Shown: positions 16,685 to 25,394, counted from the first letter of the stretch. The stretch: DNA of 64,000 nucleotides from Peterkaempfera bronchialis (GCF_003258605.2 NZ_CP031264.1:372001-436000), one strand, 5' to 3'. Notes: generated from the sequence alone by a model not told the origin. Translations and numbers: made by a program.

Positions 16685-16768
16685 AGAGTAAGCCATGGGT
16701 CTGACAGGGCGTAAGGCGTTTTCGGCAGAGCGTGTGCCTTTGCAATAGACGGCGTACGCAATTAACGT
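16685..16768. promoter_or_regulatory. Divergent leaderless promoters (70-aa protein / aldo-keto reductase)
   Basis: Minus strand: -35 TTACGC (16709-16714), 18 bp, -10 TACTCT (16685-16690), then six bases to ATG 16678. Plus strand: -35 TTGCAA (16740-16745), 17 bp, -10 TAACGT (16763-16768), then seven bases to ATG 16776. Neither gene has a ribosome binding site. Confidence 0.6.
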
Positions 16769-16775
16769 CGGCTTC

Positions 16776-17600
16776 ATGAACGTCACCCCCACCACCACGC
16801 TCAACAACGGCGTGCGGATCCCCCAGCTCGGCTTCGGCGTCTTCCAGGTCCCCGACGGGGAGACCGCCGCCGCGGTCTCCACCGCGCTGGACGCCGGCTA
16901 CCGCAGCATCGACACCGCCGCCGTGTACGGCAATGAGCAGGGCGTCGGCGACGCCCTGGCCGCCTCCGGGCTCCCCCGCTCCGAGGTCTTCGTCACCACC
17001 AAGCTGTGGAACAGCGCCCAGGGCTACGACTCCACCCTGGCCGCCTTCGACACCAGCCTCGCCAAGCTGCGGCTGGACCACATCGACCTCTACCTCATCC
17101 ACTGGCCGACCCCGGCCCGGGACCGCTACCTCGACACCTGGCGGGCCTTCGAGAAGCTGCTGGCCGACGGCCGGGTGCGCGCCATCGGCGTCTCCAACTT
17201 CCAGCCCGCCCAGCTGCGGCGGCTGCTGGACCACTCGGGCATCGTGCCCGCGGTCAACCAGATCGAGCTGCACCCCCGGCTCCAGCAGGCCGAGCTGCGC
17301 GCCTTCCACGCCGAGCACGGCATCGCCACCGAGGCATGGAGCCCGCTGGCGCAGGGCGCCCTGCTGGACGACCCGGTGATCACCTCGATCGCCCGGCGGC
17401 ACGGGGTCACCCCGGCCCAGGCCGTGCTGCGGTGGCATGTGCAGCTGGGCAACATCGTGATCCCCAAGTCCGTCACGCCCGAGCGCATCCGCGCCAACAT
17501 CGACGTCTTCGGCTTCGAGCTCGACGCGGACGACCTGGCGGCCATCGGCGCCCTGGAGACCGGCACCCGCATCGGCCCGGACCCCGACGCCTTCAACTGA
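16776..17600 (+). CDS. Aldo/keto reductase
   Basis: 274-residue NADPH-dependent oxidoreductase of the AKR superfamily (AKR5-like, related to 2,5-diketo-D-gluconate reductases). The catalytic tetrad is visible: Asp and Tyr in YRSIDTAAVYGNE, Lys in TTKLW, His in LIHWP. The family signature VRAIGVSNFQPAQLRRLL and the cofactor-binding IVIPKSVTPERIRANIDVF follow. Length is normal. Substrate unknown; these enzymes often reduce reactive aldehydes and ketones. The start lies seven bases after a -10 hexamer with no ribosome binding site. Confidence 0.95.
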   Translation: MNVTPTTTLNNGVRIPQLGFGVFQVPDGETAAAVSTALDAGYRSIDTAAVYGNEQGVGDALAASGLPRSEVFVTTKLWNSAQGYDSTLAAFDTSLAKLRLDHIDLYLIHWPTPARDRYLDTWRAFEKLLADGRVRAIGVSNFQPAQLRRLLDHSGIVPAVNQIELHPRLQQAELRAFHAEHGIATEAWSPLAQGALLDDPVITSIARRHGVTPAQAVLRWHVQLGNIVIPKSVTPERIRANIDVFGFELDADDLAAIGALETGTRIGPDPDAFN

Positions 17601-17674
17601 CCCGATTCGAGCTAACCCGAACCCGGCCCCGGCTCCCGGCCCCGGCCCCTGCCCCGGCGGTGGGCCAGGGCCGG

Positions 17675-18190
17675 TCAGCCGGTGGACGGCCGCTGCCGGG
17701 GCATCCGCGTACGCAGCGCCGGGGCGGCGCCGACGGCGGTCGGGCGGCGGCGCCGGGCACGGCCGCACGCCGTCCGCAGCGCCTCCTCGACCAGCTTGAC
17801 CTGCTCCAGCATGGCCCGGGCCCAGTCCCGCTCCCGGGTGTACAGCTCCGACGCCTGCGGCAGCAGCCCCGGCGCCGGGTCGCGGGGCAGCATCGACCTG
17901 GTCACCGCGCGCAGCCCGGCGTGCATCGCTATGACGTCGGCTTCCAGGCGCAGCCGGACCATGCGGGCCAGCTCCGCAGGCTGGCGGTGGAGCAGTTCCT
18001 CGTGCCACCAGCGGGCGGGGGCGAGTTCGAAGAGCCAGTCCTTGGCCGACTGCTCGAACCCGGCCGAGGCGGGCGGGCAGACAGCCCTCGGCCAGTGCGG
18101 GGACGGTGCGGGCGACGGGGCGCCGCACGGCTGGTCGGGCCGGTGACGCGGGTCGGGGGTCGGCTCCGGGTGGGGTATTGGACGTGCCAC
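17675..18190 (-). CDS. Unknown protein, LHRQP family (member 1)
   Basis: 171 residues from GTG 18190 (ribosome binding site GGGAG). A Pro-rich N-terminus is followed by a helical core: KDWLFELAPARWWHEELLHR, QPAELARMVRLRLEADVIAM and MLEQVKLVEEALRTA, then an Arg-rich tail. The same scheme occurs at 23241-23636 and 36137-36535: an aromatic/acidic segment, L(L/A)P, then LHRQP or FHHQP, LAR, an AE pair and a C-terminal helix ending EALR/DALV. No known domain recognised. This member has the longest N-terminus and the most divergent sequence. No membrane segment. Confidence 0.7.
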   Translation of the reverse strand: MARPIPHPEPTPDPRHRPDQPCGAPSPAPSPHWPRAVCPPASAGFEQSAKDWLFELAPARWWHEELLHRQPAELARMVRLRLEADVIAMHAGLRAVTRSMLPRDPAPGLLPQASELYTRERDWARAMLEQVKLVEEALRTACGRARRRRPTAVGAAPALRTRMPRQRPSTG

Positions 18191-18573
18191 GTAGTGCTCC
18201 CTTGCTGCTCACCGTCCCCAGGGCCGGGGAGACGCGCGCGCGGGGCCGGTCTGCGCCCGGGCACGGTGGTCCGCGCTCCCGGTCCAGGGTGGCGCCCGGC
18301 AGGTCCGGATACGGACGCGGCCGGGGCGGTGTCCGCTCCCGGTCGTCGGTGTCGGCGGGTCCGGTGGCCTGCCAGGTGTTAGGAACGAAACGTACCACTT
18401 TATGAAATCCACACAAGGGGTGTCTTCCGGCGGCGGCCGGGCGGCAGGGTCGCCCGGGGACGGTTTCGGTTTCGGGAGTGGCGGTTCCTGCGGAGAATCC
18501 GGCGAACGCCTGCCCGGCAGTGATCAAAGTCGTTATAAGGAGAGGGTCGCCGTGGGTGGGCAGGGAGAGGTGG
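18191..18573. other. Intergenic promoter region
   Basis: About 380 bp between divergent genes. An AT-richer island around 18378-18420 and a TATAAG hexamer at 18535-18540 are the only promoter-like elements; the latter lies about 35 bp before the GGDEF start. No coding sequence recognised. Confidence 0.4.
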
Positions 18574-20064
18574 ATGGAGAAGCGCAGCGCGGTGGTGGCG
18601 TTACCCGGCCCCCGCGCGGCCGCCCGGTCGGTCCGGCGCCCCCCGGCCTGGGTGCGCTGGCTGGCCGTCGGGGGCCCGGCCGTGGCGGGCTACCTCGCTC
18701 TGCCGGCGGGCGTGGCCGCCGATGCCGTGTACGGCCTGCTGGGGGTGGCGTGCACGGTGGCGGTGGTGTGCGGGGTGCGGCTGCACCGTCCGGCCGCCCG
18801 CGCGCCGTGGTACCTGCTGGCCGCCGGGCAGCTGCTGTGGACCTGCGGCGATGTCGCCTACGGGATGTACGAGGACGTCCTGCACCGGGCGCCGTTCCCC
18901 TCGCTGGCGGACGTCCTCTACATCGGCGCCTACCCGGTGCTGGCGACCGCGCTGCATCTGCTGACCCGGCGGCGCGGACCGGGCGGCGACCGGGCCGGGC
19001 TGCTGGACGGCGCGCTGATCGCGACCGGGTTGGGGCTGCTCTCCTGGGTGTTCCTGATGCGCCCGGCGGCCGACGCCCGCAGCGGCCTGCTCACCCAGCT
19101 GATGTCGCTGGCCTATCCGGTGGCCGACCTGATGGCGCTGGCCATGGTGCTGCGGATGCTGGTCGCCACCAGGATGCGTACGCCCTGCTGCTGGCTGCTG
19201 GCGGCCTCGCTGCTGCTGCTGGTGCTCACCGACTCCGTGGCCGCGTCCCTGGCGGTGGCGACCCACGGGCACCTGCATGTCCTGGACGCCGGCTGGCTGC
19301 TGTCGTACCTGCTCTGGGCGGCGGCGGCACTGCACCCCTCGATGCGCACCCTGCCCGAGGCGGCGGCCTGCCGCCCGGCGAAGCCGAGCCGCTGCCGGCT
19401 GGCGGTGCTCGCGACGACGACACTGCTGGCTCCGGGGGTGCTCTTCGCACAGGGGGTCAGCGGCACCGACCGGATCGACTGGCTCGCCGTGAGCCTCGCC
19501 TCGGCGGTGCTGTTCCTGCTGGTGGTGGTGCGGGTGTGGGATCTGACGGCGCAGCTGCGGGTGCAGGAGCACCGGCTGGCCGAACTGGCCGAGCTGGCCG
19601 GCACCGACGGCCTCACCGGCATACCCAACCGGCGCACCTGGGACGTCGAGGTGGCGCGGGAGCTGGCGGACGCGGACCGCACCGGCGCCCCGGTCTGCGT
19701 GGCGCTGCTGGACCTGGACCGCTTCAAGCGGTTCAACGACGCCCATGGCCACCTGGCCGGTGACCATCTGCTGCGCAGCGCGGCGGCGGCCTGGCAGCGC
19801 CAGCTGCGCGCCGGCGACCTGCTGGCCCGCTACGGCGGGGAGGAGTTCGGGGTGCTGGTGGTGGGGCTCGGCGCGGAGCGGGCGGCGGCCGTGGTGGACC
19901 GGCTGCGGCTGCACACCCCGCTGGAGCAGACGCTCTCGGCGGGGGTCGCGCTCTGGGACGGCACGGAGTCGCCGCAGGCCCTCCTCGGGCGGGCCGACCG
20001 GGCCCTGTACCGGGCGAAGAGCTCCGGGCGGAACAGGGTGGTGGTCGCGGCCGAGGAGGGCTAG
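18574..20064 (+). CDS. Membrane-bound diguanylate cyclase (GGDEF domain)
   Basis: 496 residues. The N-terminal about 310 residues contain eight or more hydrophobic helices (for example LGLLSWVFLM, LLAASLLLLVLTDSVAASLA), then a short coiled linker and a full GGDEF domain: DGLTGIPNRRTWD, LLDLDRFKRFND, HLAGDHLLR, RYGGEEFGV (active site GGEEF, about residues 422-426). An I-site RAGD lies five residues before it, so feedback inhibition by c-di-GMP is expected. It makes c-di-GMP from GTP at the membrane; in streptomycetes this signal controls development. Start at ATG 18574 with AGGGAGAGG upstream. Convergent with the LPMO. Confidence 0.93.
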   Translation: MEKRSAVVALPGPRAAARSVRRPPAWVRWLAVGGPAVAGYLALPAGVAADAVYGLLGVACTVAVVCGVRLHRPAARAPWYLLAAGQLLWTCGDVAYGMYEDVLHRAPFPSLADVLYIGAYPVLATALHLLTRRRGPGGDRAGLLDGALIATGLGLLSWVFLMRPAADARSGLLTQLMSLAYPVADLMALAMVLRMLVATRMRTPCCWLLAASLLLLVLTDSVAASLAVATHGHLHVLDAGWLLSYLLWAAAALHPSMRTLPEAAACRPAKPSRCRLAVLATTTLLAPGVLFAQGVSGTDRIDWLAVSLASAVLFLLVVVRVWDLTAQLRVQEHRLAELAELAGTDGLTGIPNRRTWDVEVARELADADRTGAPVCVALLDLDRFKRFNDAHGHLAGDHLLRSAAAAWQRQLRAGDLLARYGGEEFGVLVVGLGAERAAAVVDRLRLHTPLEQTLSAGVALWDGTESPQALLGRADRALYRAKSSGRNRVVVAAEEG

Positions 20065-20080
20065 CCCGGCAGGGGCCGGG
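20065..20080. terminator. Short bidirectional hairpin
   Basis: CCCGGC-AGGG-GCCGGG in the 22-bp gap between the convergent GGDEF and LPMO stops. Confidence 0.5.
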
Positions 20081-20086
20081 GGCGGC

Positions 20087-20695
20087 TCAGAAGGTGACGT
20101 CGGAGCAGGAGTAGAAGGCGTTCCCGGTGTCGGCGATGTCCCACACGGCGAGGATCATGTGGTGCCCGGTGCGGCCGGTGGGGAGGGTGCCGCTGTGGCT
20201 GATGTCCCCGGGCGGCTGTGCGCCGTTGTAGTTGACGGTGAGGAAGGGGGCGGCCTCCAGCGAGCTGCGGGTCAGCGGCCGGGTGGGGTCCCAGCCGGGC
20301 TTGGTGACGAAGTAGCGGAACGAGGTGGTGGCGTGCCGCGCGGTGAAGTGCCAGCTGAAGGTGTAGGTGCTGCCGGCGGTGAGCCGGGTGGTCGGCCAGG
20401 CTCCGCCGCGCGGGTCGTCGAGCTGGGAGAAGCGGCTGTTGCCGCCGGCGCAGATGGTGCCGTCGGCGGGGCCCTGGGCCGGGAATCCCTTGGGGCCTTC
20501 GACGCTCTGCGGCTCCCACTGGATGTCACCGCAGTTGCTGACTACGCGCTGGGCGCACAGGGAGCCCCGGCTGGGCGGGTTGGTGGTGTAGCCGTGCGCC
20601 GACGCCGGGGCGGCGGTGGCGAGCGGCACGGCGAGGGCGGCGGCCGCGAGGGCCGCCAGCACGGGTGCGCGGCGGAGGGTGTGACGCCTGGGCAT
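20087..20695 (-). CDS. Secreted AA10 lytic polysaccharide monooxygenase (chitin-binding protein)
   Basis: 202 residues: Sec signal peptide (RRAPVLAALAAAALAVP, cleavage after ASA) exposing His34 as mature N-terminus (HGYTTNPPSRG), the first histidine-brace ligand. The second brace His is in FTARHATTSFRYFVTKPGW. Other AA10 landmarks: CGDIQWEPQSVEGPKG, ADGTICAGGNSRFSQLDD, and HHMILAVWDIADTGNAFY. It should oxidatively cleave crystalline chitin or cellulose outside the cell using copper. Single domain, no extra CBM. Ribosome binding site AGGAG before the ATG. A DasR-like site lies about 80 bp upstream, consistent with chitin/GlcNAc control. Confidence 0.95.
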   Translation of the reverse strand: MPRRHTLRRAPVLAALAAAALAVPLATAAPASAHGYTTNPPSRGSLCAQRVVSNCGDIQWEPQSVEGPKGFPAQGPADGTICAGGNSRFSQLDDPRGGAWPTTRLTAGSTYTFSWHFTARHATTSFRYFVTKPGWDPTRPLTRSSLEAAPFLTVNYNGAQPPGDISHSGTLPTGRTGHHMILAVWDIADTGNAFYSCSDVTF

Positions 20696-20774
20696 GGTGC
20701 TCCTGGGGGCATGTGGCATGGATGCGACAGGTGTCGGGGTGGCTCCCACGGTAGGGGCGCCGACCGCCGGGGTC

Positions 20775-20790
20775 AATGGTCTGAACCAAT
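20775..20790 (-). promoter_or_regulatory. Candidate DasR-responsive element (dre)
   Basis: AATGGTCTGAACCAAT matches the streptomycete dre consensus (ACTGGTCTAGACCAGT-like) at 12 of 16 positions and keeps TGGTCT and ACCA. It is centred about 87 bp upstream of the LPMO start, a usual position for the chitinolytic regulon. Confidence 0.65.
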
Positions 20791-20869
20791 GCCGGGGTTG
20801 CGACCCTGACGGGTGGATGTCGCGGACGGCTGTCCCGCCGGCCGGCCCGGGCGGGTAGGGATCACCGGC

Positions 20870-21094
20870 ATGGACTACCAGCAGAACAGGACCTTCCGCG
20901 CCTGGCTTGTCTCCTACGCACAGCTGCACGGCCCGCTCGGCGACCTGGCGCGCTCGGTGCTGGACGACCCCGAGTGGCCGCAGGGCGCCGACGACCTGGA
21001 GCGGTGCCGGGCCCGCCTGGTGGCGCGCGGCGCCGACACCGGCGCGCTGGACACCCTGGAGGAGGCATGGGAGCGCTACCGGCGGGGCCGCTGA
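20870..21094 (+). CDS. YozE_SAM_like domain protein
   Basis: 74-residue acidic helical protein: TFRAWLVSYAQLHGPLGDLA then RSVLDDPEWPQGADDLERC, matching the small YozE family with a sterile-alpha-motif-like fold, of unknown role. ATG 20870 is chosen because it begins at the family start; an upstream in-frame ATG at 20813 adds non-conserved residues. There is no strong ribosome binding site. The downstream AsnB gene is about 180 bp away and has its own promoter. Confidence 0.75.
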   Translation: MDYQQNRTFRAWLVSYAQLHGPLGDLARSVLDDPEWPQGADDLERCRARLVARGADTGALDTLEEAWERYRRGR

Positions 21095-21115
21095 GCACAC
21101 CCCCGCGCCACACGC

Positions 21116-21221
21116 ACCGCAAGCACACCGCAAACGCACCGCAAACACCCCGGAGGCGCCCGACACCTCCGCGACTGGCCGGATTCCCGCTGTTGTACCG
21201 CACACGAACCATGCGTACCGT
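21116..21221 (+). promoter_or_regulatory. asnB promoter with three phased direct repeats
   Basis: ACCGCAA occurs at 21116, 21127 and 21138, an exact 11-bp period (one helical turn). Downstream: -35 TTGTAC (21193-21198), 17 bp, -10 TACCGT (21216-21221). The transcript would have a leader of about 45 nt. The repeats could be an activator site. Confidence 0.6.
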
Positions 21222-21272
21222 GCTCCCGTGCCGCCGCGGCGGCGGCCGACGCGGACAGAGAAGGGAACTCCC

Positions 21273-23123
21273 GTGTGCGGGATCACCGGCTGGATCGCTT
21301 ATGACAGGGACCTGGCGAACGAACAACGGACGCTGACCGCCATGACCCGGACCATGGAGTGCCGTGGGCCCGACGCCGAGGGGATGTGGCTCTCCGCCCA
21401 CGCGGCCCTGGGCCACCGCCGCCTCGCCGTGATCGACATCGAGGGCGGCAAGCAGCCGATGGCCGTACGGGAGGGCGACCGCACCCTGCTGGTCACCACC
21501 TACAGCGGCGAGGTCTACAACTACCGCGAGCTGCGCACCGAGCTGGAGGCGCTCGGCCACCGCTTCCGCACCAGCAGCGACACCGAGGTGGTGCTCCACG
21601 CCTACCTGGCCTGGGGTCCCGCCTTCACCGAACGGCTGAACGGCATGTACGCCTTCGCCCTCTGGGACCCGCGCACCGAGGAGCTGCTGCTGGTACGCGA
21701 CCGCATGGGCATCAAGCCGCTCTACTACCACCCGCTCCCCTCCGGCGTGCTCTTCGGCTCCGAGCCCAAGGCGATCCTCGCCCACCCGGCGGTGGAGCCG
21801 GTGGTCGACGCCGACGGGCTGCGCGAGGTGCTGACCCTCGCCAAGACCCCGGGGCACGCCGTCTACACCGGGATGCGCGAGGTCCGCCCCGGCCACACCG
21901 TCCGGGTCCACCGGGGCGGCCTCACCGAGCAGCGCTACTGGTCGCTGGAGGCCCGCGAGCACACCGACGACCTGGAGACCACCGTCGCCACCGTCCGGTC
22001 GCTGCTGGACGACATCGTGACCCGGCAGCTGATCGCCGACGTGCCGCTCTGCACCCTGCTCTCCGGCGGCCTGGACTCCAGCGCCATCACCGCCCTGGCC
22101 GCCGCCGGGCTGGCTGCGGCGGGCCATGGGCCGGTGCGCTCCTTCTCCGTCGACTTCGTCGGCCAGACCGAGCACTTCACCGCAGACGCGCTGCGCAGCA
22201 CGCCCGACGCCCCGTATGCGCACGCCCTGGCCGAGCATGTCGGCGCCGACCACAGCGACATCGTGCTGGACACCGCCGCGCTGATGGACCCGCGCAACCG
22301 GGACGCCGTACTGCACGCCCGCGACCTGCCGGTGGGCCTCGGCGACGGCGACACCTCGCTGTACCTGCTCTTCCGGGCGATCCGGCAGCGCTCCACGGTG
22401 GCGCTCTCCGGCGAGTCGGCGGACGAGGTGTTCGGCGGTTACCCCTGGTTCCACGACCCGAAGGCGGTCAACGCCGGCACCTTCCCCTGGGGCGCCGCCC
22501 TCCAGGGGTTCTCCGGCACCGGCTCCGGCGCCCGCGAGGCGCTGCTCGACCCCGGCCTGCTGGACCACCTCGACCTGGCCGGGTACCGGCAGGACCGCTA
22601 CCGCGAGGCGCTCGCCGAGGTGGACCACCTGGACGGCGCCGACCCGCACGAGCGGCGGATGCGCGAGGTCTGCTACCTGCACCTGACCCGGTTCGTGCAG
22701 CTGCTGCTGGACCGCAAGGACCGGATGTCCATGGCCACCGGCCTGGAGGTGCGCGTCCCCTTCTGCGACCACCGGCTGGTCCAGTACGTCTACAACACCC
22801 CCTGGTCGATGAAGACCTTCGACGGCCGGGAGAAGAGCCTGCTGCGCGCGGCGACCCGGGACATGCTGCCGGACGCCGTCGCCGACCGGGTGAAGAGCCC
22901 GTACCCCGCCACCCAGGACCCGCGCTACGCCCGCGCCCTGCAAGATGAGCTGGCCCGGGTGCTCGCCGACCCGGGCGCCCCGGTGCACGCCCTGCTGGAC
23001 GCCGACGCGGTGCGGCGGGCCGTCGCCCCGGGCACCGATCCGGAGTCGCTGCGCAACCCCGCCGAGCTGGTGCTGGCACTGGACTCCTGGCTGCGGGACT
23101 ACCAGGTGCAGATCAAGATGTGA
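21273..23123 (+). CDS. asnB: Asparagine synthase (glutamine-hydrolysing)
   Basis: 616 residues from GTG 21273, chosen because the next codon is the catalytic Cys2 of the class II glutaminase (MCGITGWI) and GAAGGGA lies upstream. Glutaminase landmarks: CRGPDAEG, GHRRLAVID, SGEVYNYRELR. The synthetase domain has the ATP pyrophosphatase loop LLSGGLDSSA (about residue 262-270), GESADEVFGGYPWF and LLDRKDRMSMATGLEVRVPF. It makes Asn from Asp, Gln and ATP. Among actinomycetes such AsnB-like enzymes also amidate other carboxylates, for example in cell-wall peptides, but the full motif set here fits true AsnB. Own promoter. Confidence 0.95.
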   Translation: MCGITGWIAYDRDLANEQRTLTAMTRTMECRGPDAEGMWLSAHAALGHRRLAVIDIEGGKQPMAVREGDRTLLVTTYSGEVYNYRELRTELEALGHRFRTSSDTEVVLHAYLAWGPAFTERLNGMYAFALWDPRTEELLLVRDRMGIKPLYYHPLPSGVLFGSEPKAILAHPAVEPVVDADGLREVLTLAKTPGHAVYTGMREVRPGHTVRVHRGGLTEQRYWSLEAREHTDDLETTVATVRSLLDDIVTRQLIADVPLCTLLSGGLDSSAITALAAAGLAAAGHGPVRSFSVDFVGQTEHFTADALRSTPDAPYAHALAEHVGADHSDIVLDTAALMDPRNRDAVLHARDLPVGLGDGDTSLYLLFRAIRQRSTVALSGESADEVFGGYPWFHDPKAVNAGTFPWGAALQGFSGTGSGAREALLDPGLLDHLDLAGYRQDRYREALAEVDHLDGADPHERRMREVCYLHLTRFVQLLLDRKDRMSMATGLEVRVPFCDHRLVQYVYNTPWSMKTFDGREKSLLRAATRDMLPDAVADRVKSPYPATQDPRYARALQDELARVLADPGAPVHALLDADAVRRAVAPGTDPESLRNPAELVLALDSWLRDYQVQIKM

Positions 23124-23167
23124 GCGTACGGGCGCCCTGCCGCTCCCCCGCCGCCGCAACCGGCGCC

Positions 23168-23208
23168 GTCCCGGCTCGTCCCCGCTCGTCCCCGCTCGTC
23201 CCCGCTCG
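23168..23208. repeat. 10-bp tandem repeat
   Basis: Four consecutive units of CCCGCTCGTC (first and last diverged by one or two bases) in the gap between asnB and the LHRQP gene. Likely slippage; no function evident. Confidence 0.7.
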
Positions 23209-23240
23209 CGGAAGCGCGGGCGGCGCCGCAGGCTGGAGGG

Positions 23241-23636
23241 GTGAGCGACGAGCGGCACCGCGACCCTGCGCCGCAGGGCTGGCCGGAGCGGGTGAGCCCA
23301 CCGCACACGGACGGCTGGGAGGAGACAGCCGTCCGCTGGATGTGGACGCTGCTGCCGGCGGCATGGGCGCAGTACGACGTCTTCCACCACCAGCCGCTGC
23401 TGCTGGCCCGGCAGGCCGACCTGCACATCCAGGCGGAGACCGCCGGACTGCGGCACGGCTGGGCCACCACCCGCCGCGACCTGGCGGAGGCCGGCATGGA
23501 CCCCGGGACCATCGACCGGACCCTGGAGGTGTACGCCGTGGAGGGCCGACGGCTGCGGGAGGTCGACCGGCAGCTGCGGCTGGTCACCGAGGCGTTGGTG
23601 CGCGGTATCCGGGAGCGGATGCGTCCGCATGCCTGA
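23241..23636 (+). CDS. Unknown protein, LHRQP family (member 2)
   Basis: 131 residues from GTG 23241. Core: GWEETAVRWMWTLLPAAWAQ, then YDVFHHQPLLLARQADLHIQ, AETAGLRHGWATTRRDL and RQLRLVTEALVRG. Closest to the member at 36137-36535: both start VSDE(A/R).. and share an identical start context (TGGAGGGGTGAGCGA), where GGAGG is only 1 nt from the GTG. Predicted soluble and helical. Its last 8 bp overlap the BrkB/YihY start, so the two are translationally coupled, which hints at a membrane-linked role. Function unknown. Confidence 0.75.
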   Translation: MSDERHRDPAPQGWPERVSPPHTDGWEETAVRWMWTLLPAAWAQYDVFHHQPLLLARQADLHIQAETAGLRHGWATTRRDLAEAGMDPGTIDRTLEVYAVEGRRLREVDRQLRLVTEALVRGIRERMRPHA

Positions 23637-24546
23637 TCCGGACAGGAGGCGGATCGTCCACCCGGTCCGCCCGATGCGGCCCCGACCCGGGCACCGGCCC
23701 TGGTACCGGCGGCTCCATCTGACCTGGCACCGCTCCGGAGTGCGGCGCGGCTGGCTGCGCGGCGGCGAGCTGGAGCTGATGCACCGGGCGCTGAGCTTTG
23801 CCGCGCTGGGACTGGTGACGCTGGTGCCGCTGCTGATCGTGGTCGCCGCCGCCGACCCGGTGGGGCATCACGGCTTCGCGCAGTGGGTGGTGGACGGCAT
23901 GGGGATCTCGGGCCGGTCCGCCGCCGCCGTCCAGCGGCTCTTCACCGCGCCCAACCGGGTGCTGAGCACCACCAGCGCCTTCAGCGTGGTGGCGCTGGCG
24001 GTCTTCGGCCTCTCCTTCGCCTCGGTGGTGCAGACCGGCTATGAGCGGGTGTGGAGCATGCGGTCCGGGCCGTGGCACACCGCCTGGCGCCGGGTGGTGT
24101 GGCTGGCGGTGCTCACCGCCTACCTCTTCGCGGATGTGCAGAGCGCCACCCTGCTGCGCTCCCAGAGCGTGCTGCGGGTGACGCTCACCCTGGTGAGCGC
24201 GGTGCTGTTCTTCTGGTGGAGCCAGCACTTCCTGCTCGGCGGCCGGCTGCCCTGGCTCCGGCTGCTGCCGGGGGCGCTGGCCACCGTGGTGGGGCTGGGG
24301 GGCCTGCGGGTGTTCTCCTCGCTGGTCTTCGCGCCGCTGATCGTCTCCAACGCGGTCAGCTACGGCTCGGTCGGCACCGTGCTGATCGTGCAGTCCTGGC
24401 TGATCGGCGCGGGTGTGGTGGTCTTCGGCGGCGCCCTGGTGGGGCGGGAGCTGCTGGAGGAGCAGCACCGCCTCCGGCAGCGCCATCCGCACCGCCGGCG
24501 GTCGGCCCGGCAGCCGAGGAACGGCCCGGGCGGGCCTCCCTCCTGA
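23629..24546 (+). CDS. YihY/BrkB-family membrane protein
   Basis: 305 residues. A basic N-terminal region leads to about six transmembrane helices: LVTLVPLLIVVAAA, FSVVALAVFGLSFASV, WLAVLTAYLFADV, VLFFWWSQHFLLGG, LLPGALATVVGLGG and VLIVQSWLIGAGVVVFGGAL, the usual plan of this family once annotated as RNase BN or BrkB. The transport or other role is undetermined in the family. ATG 23629 overlaps the preceding gene by 8 bp. The C-terminus is a basic cytoplasmic tail. Confidence 0.85.
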   Translation: MPDPDRRRIVHPVRPMRPRPGHRPWYRRLHLTWHRSGVRRGWLRGGELELMHRALSFAALGLVTLVPLLIVVAAADPVGHHGFAQWVVDGMGISGRSAAAVQRLFTAPNRVLSTTSAFSVVALAVFGLSFASVVQTGYERVWSMRSGPWHTAWRRVVWLAVLTAYLFADVQSATLLRSQSVLRVTLTLVSAVLFFWWSQHFLLGGRLPWLRLLPGALATVVGLGGLRVFSSLVFAPLIVSNAVSYGSVGTVLIVQSWLIGAGVVVFGGALVGRELLEEQHRLRQRHPHRRRSARQPRNGPGGPPS

Positions 24547-24549
24547 CCG

Positions 24550-25305
24550 TCACTCCAGGGTGCCCTCAGCGGCGTTCTCCATCCGGGCGTGCAGCACCGG
24601 CTCATTGACCTCCAGATGGTTGATCAGCCGGAGCGCGGCGGCGATGCCATGGCCGACCAGGGCGTCGGCGGTCTCCCCGTACGCGACCCGCAGCCCCACC
24701 TGAGCGGCCCGGTCGTCGTCGGCGGCGGCCCGGCGCGGGTCCCGCCAGGTGCCCTCGGTGCCGCTCTCGGTGGCCGCCCGCAGCAGAAAGGCGAGGGTGT
24801 GGGACTTGGCCCTCGGCAGGGTGAGGGTGAGCAGTTCCCGCTTGACGCGGTCCAGCCGCACCTCCGCCTCGTCGCCGCCGAAGAGCAGTGCGTAGAGCAG
24901 GTCCTTGGCCTCCTCCAGCAGCGCGGCGGCGGCCGGGGAGCGGTGTCGGGCCTCGATCAGGTCGCCGCCGCGCTGCGGCGGGTGCAGCAGATAGCCCTCG
25001 GCTTCGAGCCGCTCCCGGGTCAGCTCGCGGTAGCGCAGCACCAGGCCGGTCAGCCGGGCGCGGTCCAGCCGCCAGGCCCGGATGCGGTCCAGGCGCAGCG
25101 CCCGGTCCTGCTCGGCCTGCCGGTCGTCCTCCTCGCTCCGCCGGAGCGGCAGGCTGCCGTGGCCGGTCGCGCCCATGGTCTGGACGATGAGCTGCTCCAC
25201 CAGCCACTCGGCGGGGCGGGCCCGCAGCAGCTGCCGGACGCGCTCGCGGGCGTCGGCGTCGGCCTGCTCGCGGGCCCGGCGGACGATCTCCTCGATGTTC
25301 ACCAT
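24550..25305 (-). CDS. Unknown conserved soluble protein
   Basis: 251 residues, charged and helical: VRRAREQADADARERVRQLL, WLVEQLIVQTMGATGHGSL, then LRLDRIRAWRLDRARLTGLV and a C-terminal VAYGETADALVGHGIAAALR. Heptad-like patterns around residues 55-115 suggest coiled coil. No catalytic motif, signal peptide or membrane segment seen and no known family recognised. The ATG at 25305 is seven bases after TACCGT (25313-25318) and lacks a ribosome binding site, so it may be leaderless. Convergent with the BrkB/YihY gene (3-bp gap). Confidence 0.7.
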   Translation of the reverse strand: MVNIEEIVRRAREQADADARERVRQLLRARPAEWLVEQLIVQTMGATGHGSLPLRRSEEDDRQAEQDRALRLDRIRAWRLDRARLTGLVLRYRELTRERLEAEGYLLHPPQRGGDLIEARHRSPAAAALLEEAKDLLYALLFGGDEAEVRLDRVKRELLTLTLPRAKSHTLAFLLRAATESGTEGTWRDPRRAAADDDRAAQVGLRVAYGETADALVGHGIAAALRLINHLEVNEPVLHARMENAAEGTLE

Positions 25306-25394
25306 GGGCCGGACGGTAGCCGTGCCCGGGCGGGCCGGTGCGGGGTTGCCGGGCGGATACCAACGATTGGGTGACAGGTCGATCGGAAGACCGG

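Noticed and set aside
23168-23208. Tandem repeats considered as a CRISPR-like array
   Set aside because: Units are only 10 bp and contiguous without spacers.
20862-23630. Long minus-strand open frame opposite asnB
   Set aside because: Antisense shadow; asnB in the other orientation has complete motifs and a promoter.
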